A DNA stretch of 7,839 bases from Nanoarchaeales archaeon (GCA_013215525.1 JABSQY010000080.1:1-7839), one strand, 5' to 3'. Positions 1 to 5,501 are shown, counted from the first letter of the stretch. Notes: generated by a model not told the origin, from the letters alone. Made by a program: numbers and translations.

Positions 1-154
1 ATTTGAATAAAAAAATTATTTGTTTATATGTTTTTTTCAAAAAACATTTAATAAATTTAAAATATTTTTTAAGTTTAATTACAAATGAAAATTTAAATCA
101 TTTAGTTTTACTTTTATTTATTTATTCTTTATATTTAATTTGGTAAATAAAATA

Positions 155-262
155 TTATTTATTTTCAACACTTACTCTTCTAACTTTTTCTTGTAATTCT
201 TTTTCATTTGATACTTTATTTTCATTAAATTTATATAGTTTAAATTCTATTGGTATATATGT
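155..262 (-). pseudogene. Possible remnant of a coding region (35 codons, no start)
   Basis: On the minus strand an open frame of 35 codons runs from just after an in-frame TAA (263-265) to a TAA stop at 155-157. The translation (begins TYIPIEFKLY, ends VRRVSVENK) has a charged, protein-like composition rather than the Ile/Phe/Leu-rich pattern of random AT-rich sequence. It has no ATG, GTG or TTG start and no promoter. Its tail (KVRRVSVENK) faintly resembles the tail of the next minus-strand gene (KVERRILENK), so it could be the decayed 3' end of a related gene. The similarity is short and may be chance. Confidence 0.2.
254..261 (+). promoter_or_regulatory. TATA-like box before the 283-318 GC-rich island
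   Basis: The box TATATATG is centred 25-26 bases before position 283, the same spacing that separates TATA boxes from start codons elsewhere in this window. It therefore predicts a transcript starting at the GC-rich island. This is inferred from spacing only. Confidence 0.3.
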
Positions 263-282
263 TTACTCTAAAATATGTGTTG

Positions 283-320
283 TGTGATGAGATGCCGTGT
301 GGTACTATGTTTGGTTTTTA
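283..320 (+). ncRNA. Candidate small RNA (GC-rich island with a C-box match)
   Basis: About 38 bases around 277-315 are near 50% GC and strongly G-biased on the plus strand, inside DNA of about 20% GC. In AT-rich archaea such islands usually mark structured or guide RNAs. Positions 284-290 read GTGATGA, a perfect match to the C box (RUGAUGA) of archaeal C/D guide RNAs. It lies at the predicted transcript start, and a T-run (315-319) follows. Against this, no clear D box (CUGA) or C'/D' pair is visible within the expected 50-60 nt, so a canonical C/D RNA cannot be claimed. It may be another short RNA or a compositional accident. Confidence 0.25.
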
Positions 321-336
321 AATAGATAAATTATTT

Positions 337-654
337 TTATTGTTTATTATCTTTATTTTCTAATATTCTACGTTCAACTTTAAGATTGTCTGCTGCGATT
401 ATTAATTCTCCAAAGTTATTTTCTGGTTTCATTAAATGATTTACAACTAAATTTCTAATAGATATACTCTCACTTGATAAATTATAATGAGTATTTATAC
501 TAAGCTTATCTCCTTGTTTTAAAATTACCATTACTTTTTCTTTTCCATTATCTACTTCAATTGATTCAGGTTTTATGTAATTTATTTTAATTGGATTTTC
601 AAAATTAATTGCTAGGTATCTATAAAGTTCAAAAAATGTTTTTTTATTTTCCAT
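337..654 (-). CDS. Small protein of unknown function (105 aa)
   Basis: I do not recognise a family. The protein has 105 residues, is soluble-looking with no membrane segment or signal peptide, and contains no cysteine. The N-terminal part (about 5-20) could be a helix (FFELYRYLA). Residues 21-60 alternate hydrophobic and charged residues as in beta strands (IKINYI, VMVILK). The C-terminus is charged (ERRILENKDNK) and probably helical. The ATG at 652-654 is supported by a TATA-like box (GATATATA, 676-683) at the usual spacing. The gene is divergent from the glutamylcyclotransferase-like gene, with 100 bases between the two starts, so the promoters are back to back. Function cannot be inferred from this context. 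Confidence 0.7.
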   Translation of the reverse strand: MENKKTFFELYRYLAINFENPIKINYIKPESIEVDNGKEKVMVILKQGDKLSINTHYNLSSESISIRNLVVNHLMKPENNFGELIIAADNLKVERRILENKDNKQ

Positions 655-675
655 GTTTTATAAGTATATATATGA

Positions 676-683
676 TATATATC
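676..683 (-). promoter_or_regulatory. TATA-like box for the 337-654 gene
   Basis: Read on the minus strand the box is GATATATA, centred 25.5 bases before the ATG at 654. This predicts a leaderless transcript. The surrounding TA repeats make the exact box position ambiguous. Confidence 0.5.
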
Positions 684-725
684 TTATAATGTTTTGTTTT
701 ACTTTTTATTATTATTTCAAGTAAT

Positions 726-733
726 TTTATATA
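726..733 (+). promoter_or_regulatory. TATA box for the 755-1240 gene
   Basis: A classical archaeal box A, TTTATATA, is centred 25.5 bases before the ATG at 755, so transcription should begin at or next to the start codon. Confidence 0.7.
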
Positions 734-754
734 CTTTAAAATATAAACTATTAT

Positions 755-1240
755 ATGGAGAAAAAAATTAAAGTTTTTGGATATGGAAATTTGTTAAATC
801 CTGAACTTTATAATAATCTAGGTTGCGAAATTTTATCGGTTACTGAATGTATGTTATTTACTTTTTTACGAGTTTTTAATTTTTATGATAAAGATAAGAA
901 ATTAACTTTATTAAATATTGATAAATCTGATTTAGATAAACTTGTGTGGGGTGTTGCAATTGAAATTTATCAAAAAGATTTACCAAAATTTGTGAATTGT
1001 GAGTCTGGTGATGAAATTGTGATGGCGGATTTTGAAACTGCTGGTGGGGATAGGCTGCGCGCTATGTTGTTTCGTGCTGAACACTTTGAAGCAGATGATT
1101 TTGATTTTAAAAGTATTAAACAAAAAGAGTATCTTGATGAAATTTTAAATTCTATTAAAGTTTATTCTAAAGAATTTCAAGTAAATTTTAGAAAAACTAC
1201 ATACATTGGTGATAAGACTTTATTTGAATTAGGTTACTGA
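755..1240 (+). CDS. Gamma-glutamylcyclotransferase-like (GGCT/AIG2-fold) protein
   Basis: This 161-residue protein has the layout of the GGCT-like superfamily. A first strand runs into the substrate-binding loop FGYGNLLNP (8-16), comparable with the family's YGSL motif. A second conserved strand, VWGVAIEI (64-71), matches the usual 'v-G-v-hydrophobic-E' strand. It is followed by CESGDE (82-87), where E83 sits at the place of the catalytic Glu in the family's 'EG' turn. The C-terminal TTYIGD (148-153) is also typical. Members cleave gamma-glutamyl amines to 5-oxoproline, or act in glutathione or antibiotic side pathways; the substrate here is unknown, and glutathione is unlikely in such an archaeon. 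The length is normal for the family. The Ser of YGSL is replaced by Asn. The start is supported by a TATA box at leaderless spacing. Confidence 0.75.
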   Translation: MEKKIKVFGYGNLLNPELYNNLGCEILSVTECMLFTFLRVFNFYDKDKKLTLLNIDKSDLDKLVWGVAIEIYQKDLPKFVNCESGDEIVMADFETAGGDRLRAMLFRAEHFEADDFDFKSIKQKEYLDEILNSIKVYSKEFQVNFRKTTYIGDKTLFELGY

Positions 1241-1241
1241 C

Positions 1242-1249
1242 TTTATATT
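1242..1249 (+). promoter_or_regulatory. TATA-like box for a candidate small RNA
   Basis: TTTATATT lies directly after the stop codon of the upstream gene. With the spacing used by the protein genes here, it predicts a transcription start near 1271. No start codon lies there, and the next protein gene (1407) has its own box, so a separate non-coding transcript is the simplest reading. Confidence 0.4.
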
Positions 1250-1270
1250 GTGTAGTTCATGTTCTCATTT

Positions 1271-1355
1271 TCAATACATTGTACTGATAAACTGAGCCTT
1301 ACACGAAACAATGATTCGTGGAGGTTAAAATAAATAAATTTATTTTAACTTTCTT
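1271..1355 (+). ncRNA. Candidate structured small RNA, about 80 nt
   Basis: The stretch is richer in G/C than its surroundings and can fold. CACGAA (1302-1307) pairs with TTCGTG (1315-1320) around a 7-nt loop. Below it AGCCT (1295-1299) can pair with AGGTT (1322-1326). A second perfect 11-bp hairpin with a 4-nt loop has arms at 1324-1334 and 1339-1349 and is followed by a T-rich tract, as in a terminator. The AGGTT arm overlaps the first three bases of the terminator-like hairpin, so the two stems compete. That could be a switch or simply alternative folds. A TATA box predicts the start at 1271. I do not recognise an RNA family; no tRNA, 5S or SRP signature is visible, and CTGA occurs at 1292-1295 without a matching C box. 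Confidence 0.4.
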
Positions 1356-1376
1356 AACTCAATAAAAATTACACAT

Positions 1377-1384
1377 TAATATAA
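1377..1384 (+). promoter_or_regulatory. TATA-like box for the 1407-1874 gene
   Basis: TAATATAA is centred about 26 bases before the ATG at 1407. A second AT-rich stretch (TATATTTA, 1387-1394) lies too close to the start to serve. Confidence 0.5.
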
Positions 1385-1406
1385 GTATATTTATTGGTTA
1401 TAAAGT

Positions 1407-1874
1407 ATGGATTCAAGAGAATATTTTGAAAATGTTTTAGAACATTTTTTAGTTGTACACCAAAATGATAGTGGTCATGGGTACACAATTTCAGATTTAA
1501 AATTAGTTGAGGGTACTTTAAAATTAGATTTTAGAGATGCAAAAGAGAAAGCTTTACTGGATGATATTAATTCATTAAGATTTCCTTTAATTGAAGATTT
1601 ACATGAAGATGAAAGAACGTTACGTGTACTGCCTGCTCAAGAAGGCTCAAATGAGTTAACTTTTCAAAATGATACAAGTATAACTGGATTATCTGAAGGG
1701 TTAAAGAATTTTGACCATAAAGCAATTTTAGTTATTGAATTAGATGATTTAAAACATGCAATTAGTTTAGATTTAACAGTTATGGAATTAAGATTAACTA
1801 AATATGATTTTGGTTTAGTTAAAGAAATGGATGTTTTACGAGAAATTGTTGAACGAAAGTATGATTTAAATTAA
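1407..1874 (+). CDS. Acidic soluble protein of unknown function (155 aa)
   Basis: I cannot assign a family. The 155-residue protein is rich in Asp and Glu, lacks cysteine and has no membrane segment or signal peptide, so it is probably cytoplasmic and acidic. It begins with a helix-like stretch (DSREYFENVLEHFLVV). Strand-like segments follow (GTLKLDF 36-42, TLRVLP 71-76, AILVIELDD 106-114), and it ends with a long probable helix (LVKEMDVLREIVERKYD). An alternating alpha/beta fold is plausible. It stands alone between the candidate small RNA and the convergent tfs gene, so it is likely monocistronic. The ATG follows a TATA-like box at leaderless spacing. Confidence 0.75.
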   Translation: MDSREYFENVLEHFLVVHQNDSGHGYTISDLKLVEGTLKLDFRDAKEKALLDDINSLRFPLIEDLHEDERTLRVLPAQEGSNELTFQNDTSITGLSEGLKNFDHKAILVIELDDLKHAISLDLTVMELRLTKYDFGLVKEMDVLREIVERKYDLN

Positions 1875-1969
1875 TATTTAATTTAAATAATTTATTCTTT
1901 TTAATATAGTAAAATTATATAGTTATATTATCTTTATTTTTTAGAATTAATTATTAAAAAATTAGATTA

Positions 1970-1988
1970 TTTTTTACAAAGTAAAAAA
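1970..1988. terminator. Symmetric hairpin shared by convergent genes
   Basis: TTTTTTAC (1970-1977) and GTAAAAAA (1981-1988) form a perfect 8-bp inverted repeat with a 3-nt loop. It sits immediately after the tfs stop codon (1989-1991 on the minus strand) and about 95 bases after the end of the upstream plus-strand gene. Each strand presents a T-run at its 3' side, so it could end transcription from both directions. T-runs alone are enough for termination in archaea. Confidence 0.5.
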
Positions 1989-2306
1989 CTATCTATAATC
2001 ACGCCACTGGTGAGCACATTTGATACACTTAAAAAATTGTGTTTCAGGTTCGTCTCCTGATCTTGTTTGTTTTGTCCAATAATAAGCTTTAGGACTATTA
2101 CATTCAGGACATTCAGCTTCAGTAATTGGATTAATTTCTTCTTGCTCGTCTGTGTTTACGATTTCTTTTTCTTGTACTTTTGCAACTTTTTCAGAAAATT
2201 TCATTTCTGATTTTGCAGTTTGTGATGCTCCACAACTAGGACAAGGTACTTCTTCTCCTTTTACTCCCATAATAATTGCTCCGCAATCTTTACAAAATTC
2301 TACCAT
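1989..2306 (-). CDS. tfs: Transcription factor S (TFIIS-like RNA cleavage factor)
   Basis: This 105-residue protein has the two zinc ribbons of archaeal TFS. The N-terminal Rpb9-type ribbon uses C5, C8, C22 and C25. The C-terminal TFIIS-type ribbon uses C66, C69, C94 and C97. The tip of the second ribbon carries QTRSGDEPET (80-89), with the acidic pair D85-E86 that reaches the RNA polymerase active site and stimulates cleavage of backtracked transcripts. A charged linker (about 35-60) joins the domains. Length and motif order are typical, and both the acidic pair and all eight cysteines are intact, so an active cleavage factor is expected rather than an inhibitory paralogue. A TATA box supports the ATG at 2304-2306. 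Confidence 0.95.
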   Translation of the reverse strand: MVEFCKDCGAIIMGVKGEEVPCPSCGASQTAKSEMKFSEKVAKVQEKEIVNTDEQEEINPITEAECPECNSPKAYYWTKQTRSGDEPETQFFKCIKCAHQWRDYR

Positions 2307-2327
2307 AGTAGAATATTGGGTTTTGTA

Positions 2328-2335
2328 TATATAAA
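2328..2335 (-). promoter_or_regulatory. TATA box for tfs
   Basis: On the minus strand the box reads TTTATATA and is centred 25.5 bases before the tfs ATG, predicting a leaderless mRNA. Confidence 0.7.
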
Positions 2336-2461
2336 TGTTTTGTTTAATTATTGTATGTATTATCTATTTAAAATTGATAAAGTCAAGAAATTTGAAATAA
2401 GTTCAAGAAAAATAATTTTTTTCTAAGATTTGATATTTTTGAAAGAAAAATATAAAGTTCT

Positions 2462-2476
2462 AAATCATTATGATTT
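2462..2476 (-). terminator. Short hairpin after the amidotransferase stop
   Basis: AAATCAT and ATGATTT form a 7-bp inverted repeat around one base (a 6-bp stem with a 3-nt loop in practice), directly after the stop codon at 2477-2479. A T-rich run follows further on in the minus-strand direction (TATTTTTC). It could end the two-gene transcript. The stem is weak, so this is tentative. Confidence 0.3.
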
Positions 2477-3043
2477 TTATTCAAAATTGATAAAATTCTT
2501 AATAATTTGATGATTACGAACTTCTGGATGAAATAATGTTCCATATATGTTATTATATTTAATTATTTGTGGAATTTTTGTTTTTGCAATTATTTGGAAT
2601 TGTTTTGGTGTTTCAAAACTTGAAGAGTGTAGAGTATAAATTTCCTTTAGAGATTCTCTTTCTAATATTTTATCTTGAAGTAAAATGTCGGGATTATGTA
2701 ATCCAATTTCAGTTGTGTTTGTTTCTTCTGCTCCAAATATATTTTGAAGTACTTGACAACCAGCGCAAATTCCTAATATATATTTATCTTTATTTTTTTC
2801 ATCTTTAATAAAATCAAATTTATTTAAATGATTTAGATATTCAAATTCTAATAATCCTGTTCCTGATAAAATTATGTGGGAATATTTTCTAATAATTTTA
2901 CTTTTTAAATCTTTATAATTAATTATCTCAACTTTTTTTCCTTCTTTTTGAATAATTTCCATTATTGGTTTTATGTATTCAAGTTTGTGGAGCGTATTTG
3001 CTTTATCATTTAAATTAATTATTAATATCTCGTCACATTTCAT
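2477..3043 (-). CDS. Class I glutamine amidotransferase (GuaA-A/HisH-like), partner of the Dph6-like enzyme
   Basis: The 188-residue protein has the class I (triad) glutaminase layout that releases ammonia from glutamine. An oxyanion-type loop SGTG (60-63) comes first, where the family often has SGGP. The nucleophile elbow GICAGCQ (91-97) carries C93. FHPEV (171-175) supplies H172 and E174. HSSSFETP (139-146) matches the 'H-x-D-x-V-x-x-LP' strand of GMP synthetase glutaminase subunits. Position 96 is Cys where His or Met is usual. There is no synthetase domain in this chain, so ammonia must pass to a partner. The start codon overlaps the stop of the upstream ATP-PPase (ATGA), and GGAG lies 11 bases before it, with no TATA box of its own. 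A link to that ATP-PPase is therefore strongly implied. A free-standing glutaminase for another enzyme remains possible. Confidence 0.85.
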   Translation of the reverse strand: MKCDEILIINLNDKANTLHKLEYIKPIMEIIQKEGKKVEIINYKDLKSKIIRKYSHIILSGTGLLEFEYLNHLNKFDFIKDEKNKDKYILGICAGCQVLQNIFGAEETNTTEIGLHNPDILLQDKILERESLKEIYTLHSSSFETPKQFQIIAKTKIPQIIKYNNIYGTLFHPEVRNHQIIKNFINFE

Positions 3044-3732
3044 TTTTCAACCAACTCCACATCACAATTTGTAATTATTCCGGAATTTTCAGAATCCATT
3101 TTAGTTTCAAAACTTTTAATTACTAATTTTTGTTTAAACATTGGACTATCTAAAATAAAACTTTCATACTCTCCACCTTCTCCTGCGATAGATATTTTAA
3201 ATTCAGTTCTTAATTGTTTTAATTTATCTAATTGAACTTTATCAATAATTTTTCCAAGCATTGGTTTTTCAAATGGATAAGAAAATATTCCAAATATAGA
3301 AATTTCAAATTTATCTCTTAATAATTCGTTCATATATTTATCTTCATCAATTTGCCAAATTGGATTATAACATACAAGGTTTAATTCTAAACAAATTTTT
3401 TGAATTCTACTTGCTTGATAACATGATTTGATTGCTCCAGTACAAATCCCAGTTATATTGTAGTTTTGTTTTGCTAGAATTAAAGCTTGTTTTAAATCTT
3501 CTAATTCTTTTTCTTTTTCACCTTCTGTGTTGTGTCGAAGTAATGGGATTCCTAAAGACTTTGCTTGCATGTCAATTATTTCATTTCCAACAGATTGAAA
3601 CATATAAGAGTTAGGATTTTTAGAACTTAGTGTAATTAGGCAAGAGATTGTGTTTCCTGCATTTTTTGCAAGATAAGTTACATAATTTGAATCTTTTCCG
3701 CCTGAAAATAAAATTCCTAAGTTCTCGTTCAT
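3040..3732 (-). CDS. Dph6-family ATP pyrophosphatase (diphthine--ammonia ligase-like)
   Basis: The 230-residue protein has the PP-loop SGGKDS (10-15) of N-type ATP pyrophosphatases, which adenylate a carboxylate before amidation. Dph6/MJ0570-family features follow in order: SYMFQ (42-46), a QAKSLGIPL segment (56-64), GAIKSCYQASRI (99-110), a PIW segment (124-126), and the signature GEGGEYESFILDSPMF (184-199). Archaeal Dph6 proteins are single-domain and about this size. The known reaction is the last step of diphthamide synthesis on elongation factor 2, from diphthine with ATP and ammonium. Here the gene is first in an operon with a glutaminase that overlaps its stop by four bases. Whether EF2 is the substrate depends on Dph2 and Dph5 elsewhere in the genome. 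Dph6-like paralogues of unknown role also exist, so no gene symbol is given. Confidence 0.85.
   Translation of the reverse strand: MNENLGILFSGGKDSNYVTYLAKNAGNTISCLITLSSKNPNSYMFQSVGNEIIDMQAKSLGIPLLRHNTEGEKEKELEDLKQALILAKQNYNITGICTGAIKSCYQASRIQKICLELNLVCYNPIWQIDEDKYMNELLRDKFEISIFGIFSYPFEKPMLGKIIDKVQLDKLKQLRTEFKISIAGEGGEYESFILDSPMFKQKLVIKSFETKMDSENSGIITNCDVELVEK
3055..3058 (-). promoter_or_regulatory. Possible Shine-Dalgarno motif for the amidotransferase
   Basis: On the minus strand GGAG lies 11 bases before the ATG at 3043, inside the last codons of the ATP-PPase gene. The spacing is long for a strong site. The ATGA overlap suggests that re-initiation by terminating ribosomes does most of the work. 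Confidence 0.35.
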
Positions 3733-3753
3733 ATTTATATTAATTCAAGATAG

Positions 3754-3761
3754 TTTATATA
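3754..3761 (-). promoter_or_regulatory. TATA box for the ATP-PPase/amidotransferase operon
   Basis: On the minus strand TATATAAA is centred 25.5 bases before the ATG at 3732. It lies in the 59-base gap after the kinase gene, so the operon has its own promoter despite the co-directional neighbour. Confidence 0.65.
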
Positions 3762-3784
3762 ATATATTATTTATTAAAATATTT

Positions 3785-3791
3785 CTAAAAA
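3785..3791 (-). terminator. T-run after the kinase gene
   Basis: A short minus-strand T-run lies directly after the TGA stop at 3792-3794. Poly-T tracts are the usual intrinsic terminator in archaea. It separates the kinase transcript from the operon promoter about 25 bases further on. Confidence 0.3.
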
Positions 3792-4934
3792 TCATTTATT
3801 TGAAAAAAACTGTTTTTCTTCATTTAAAACTTCTAATCCTCTTTTAATTAATGGAGTTAAAAATTCTTGTTGAGATTTAATTTGAAATCTTCTTGTTCTT
3901 AGATGCATTTTTGAAACTAAATATCTTAATCTATATATGTGAAATCTTATTTCAAAATCATGTGGTAATTTTGTTACTGATTTATATCCTTTTAATAAAT
4001 AATCTAATCTTTCATTACTAAAAAATAAACTCCATGCGGAAATATCCATAACTGGATCTCCACTAAAACTTTCATCTAAATCCATCATTCCTACTACTTT
4101 TTGAGTTTTTTCATTTACTAAAATGTTCCAGTCAGCAATATCATTATGTATTATATATCCTTGTTTTAGATTAAATATTTCTTTATGTGTTTCAAATATT
4201 TCTTTAATTTTATTTTTAAATTCTTCATCAATAGTTTCATTTTTAACTAAATAATCTAAATCTTGTTCTAGTCCTGCTGTGATGTGCTGGTATAGAGTTT
4301 TAAATTGTCCGACTAATTTATTTTGTTTTGCATCTTCTAATTTATATGAACCAAATCCTTTTGTTTTAATTTGATTTATTTTTGCCATAAATTTTCCAGT
4401 TTGAAAAGTGTAATTTTCATCTAATGTTTTGTTTTCTTGTAAATCTTTAATTAATGACATTGGAGTTCCATTTACAAAATTAGTTAGTGTAAAATCAAAT
4501 CCTAATTTTGATGAATTATCTCCTACATATAATGTTTCATATGTTGGTATTTTATTTTTTTTAATTAATTTAGCAAGTAATTTTTCTTGATGAAAATAAC
4601 CATTTTTAACTCCTTTAGGATGCATTCTAATTACAAGTTTTACTTCAAATTCGTTATCTTTATTTGAATCATCATTATCGTCATTATTATTTAATATAAT
4701 TGGAAATATTGAATTAATATTTCCTTGCGCGATTCTATCTTGAACTTCTTTTATTGTTCTTGGGTCTTTTATTTGGTTTAGTGCGAACTGTGTCGCGTTC
4801 TTTGCCTCAGTTTTTCCAGTTTTTTGTTCTCTGTTTACAAATATTTCTTCAAGTTCTTCAACTGTTATTTGTCTGTTTGTTTGCCAATAAAAACTATTTG
4901 TTCTATCTGAGAAATCGTATTTATAATCTGTCAT
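3792..4934 (-). CDS. APH/choline-kinase-fold small-molecule phosphotransferase
   Basis: The C-terminal half carries the kinase signature of the aminoglycoside phosphotransferase/choline kinase superfamily. Numbering from the chosen start, HND (263-265) with catalytic D265 and metal-binding N270 is followed by MMDLDE (283-288) with metal-binding D285, then GDPVMDI (292-298). Upstream, KLVIRMH (99-105) looks like the lobe-1 beta strand, and FVNGTPM (153-159) resembles the hinge region. An Asn/Asp-rich loop (about 82-95) interrupts lobe 1. At 380 residues it is longer than a minimal APH. The substrate is unknown, and nothing points to antibiotic resistance. I chose the ATG at 4932-4934 over one five codons upstream because a TTTAAATA box lies exactly 25.5 bases before it; the longer form would end at 4949. 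Confidence 0.8.
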   Translation of the reverse strand: MTDYKYDFSDRTNSFYWQTNRQITVEELEEIFVNREQKTGKTEAKNATQFALNQIKDPRTIKEVQDRIAQGNINSIFPIILNNNDDNDDSNKDNEFEVKLVIRMHPKGVKNGYFHQEKLLAKLIKKNKIPTYETLYVGDNSSKLGFDFTLTNFVNGTPMSLIKDLQENKTLDENYTFQTGKFMAKINQIKTKGFGSYKLEDAKQNKLVGQFKTLYQHITAGLEQDLDYLVKNETIDEEFKNKIKEIFETHKEIFNLKQGYIIHNDIADWNILVNEKTQKVVGMMDLDESFSGDPVMDISAWSLFFSNERLDYLLKGYKSVTKLPHDFEIRFHIYRLRYLVSKMHLRTRRFQIKSQQEFLTPLIKRGLEVLNEEKQFFSNK

Positions 4935-4955
4935 ACTTAATTTTAACATTTGTAT

Positions 4956-4963
4956 TATTTAAA
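4956..4963 (-). promoter_or_regulatory. TATA box for the kinase gene
   Basis: On the minus strand TTTAAATA is centred 25.5 bases before the internal ATG at 4934. It is only about 10 bases from the upstream ATG at 4949, which could not be used if transcription starts at the usual distance. Confidence 0.55.
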
Positions 4964-5007
4964 GTTTATTATTTTAATTATATTGTACTTAATAGTAAGT
5001 ATTAATC

Positions 5008-5016
5008 TTTTTAAAT
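5008..5016 (+). promoter_or_regulatory. TATA-like box for the Cys-rich protein
   Basis: The A/T box TTTTTAAAT is centred about 25 bases before the ATG at 5037. The same sequence stands before the 6943 gene at the same distance. Confidence 0.5.
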
Positions 5017-5036
5017 TAGATTTATATGTTATACTT

Positions 5037-5390
5037 ATGTTTACTAAAAAAGCACAATTAAAATTTTGGCATATTCTTGTATTGATTGGGTTTTTATTTC
5101 TAATTTTATTAGTTTCTTTTTTAATGTCTGATTTAACAATTAGAAATATTGAGGATTTTGAACTTAATAGTTTAGAGAATAGAGTTATTTATCTTGGTGA
5201 GGGAGAGATATGTGGGATTTCTAATTCAGAGTGTAGTCCAAGTTTCGTTTGTCAGAGAAGTGAGGGTTTTGCTAATACTGGTGGAGTTTGTGTACGTGCT
5301 GCTGGCGCTGGACCTTATCAAATTAATCCAATTAAACCTGATTTTAATAATGAATCTTATAATAATTGGGATGAATCTGATTTTGAATAA
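5037..5390 (+). CDS. Small membrane-anchored Cys-rich exported protein
   Basis: From the ATG at 5037 the product has 117 residues. A short basic N-terminus (KK at 4-5, K9) precedes a hydrophobic segment (about 11-30, WHILVLIGFLFLILLVSFLM) that should act as an uncleaved membrane anchor with the C-terminus outside. The external part holds four cysteines, C59, C66, C72 and C85, in a Gly-rich 'EICG...SECSP.FVCQ...GGVCV' pattern, as in small disulphide-stabilised extracellular modules, and ends in an acidic tail. No family can be named. The frame stays open back to a TTG at 4950, but that start would lie beside the divergent kinase promoter and add a second hydrophobic stretch. The ATG with its TATA box is preferred. 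A role at the cell surface is inferred. Confidence 0.7.
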   Translation: MFTKKAQLKFWHILVLIGFLFLILLVSFLMSDLTIRNIEDFELNSLENRVIYLGEGEICGISNSECSPSFVCQRSEGFANTGGVCVRAAGAGPYQINPIKPDFNNESYNNWDESDFE

Positions 5391-5501
5391 TAAATATAAT
5401 AAAATTATTTTTAATCTTGTATTTTTTATTAGAAATAATATAATTATTATGTTTTGTTTAAAATTTGTTGTTATAGAAATATATTTAATATTGTATTACT
5501 T

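Larger units (their letters stand above)
1..336. other. AT-rich gene-free stretch
   Basis: No convincing protein-coding gene is visible on either strand. The stretch holds a T-tract/A-tract inverted repeat at 28-47 (ATG plus T-run against A-run plus CAT), which could be a terminator-like hairpin. It also holds an open minus-strand remnant at 155-262 and a GC-rich island at about 277-315 preceded by a TATA-like box; the last two have their own entries. The rest is A/T-rich sequence with no repeat or motif that I can interpret. The first bases can be read as the end of a plus-strand gene (stop at 8-10), but two codons are too few to support it. Confidence 0.6.

Noticed and set aside
284..320. 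Canonical C/D box guide RNA
   Set aside because: There is one perfect C box, but no D, D' or C' element at suitable distances, so only a generic RNA candidate is reported.
2152..2334. Plus-strand open frame of 60 codons over tfs
   Set aside because: It is a shadow of tfs, whose two zinc ribbons are unmistakable on the other strand; its composition is not protein-like.
2569..2808. Plus-strand open frame over the amidotransferase
   Set aside because: It is antisense to a gene with an intact catalytic triad and is rich in Phe, Leu and Ile, as expected from AT-rich antisense.
3432..3614. Plus-strand open frame over the Dph6-like gene
   Set aside because: It is antisense shadow; the real gene has family motifs along its whole length.
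2477..3732. Split GMP synthetase (guaAA/guaAB)
   Set aside because: The ATP-PPase carries Dph6-family motifs and lacks the C-terminal dimerisation region expected of a GMP synthetase synthase subunit.
3792..4934. Aminoglycoside resistance gene
   Set aside because: Only the superfamily kinase motifs are shared; these occur in many metabolic kinases and no mobile context is present.
4754..5005. Plus-strand hydrophobic open frame over the kinase start
   Set aside because: Its Phe/Leu runs arise from antisense of charged codons, and it covers the kinase promoter.
4950..5036. N-terminal extension of the Cys-rich protein from a TTG start
   Set aside because: A TTG abutting the divergent kinase start has no promoter behind it, whereas the ATG at 5037 has a box at the standard distance.
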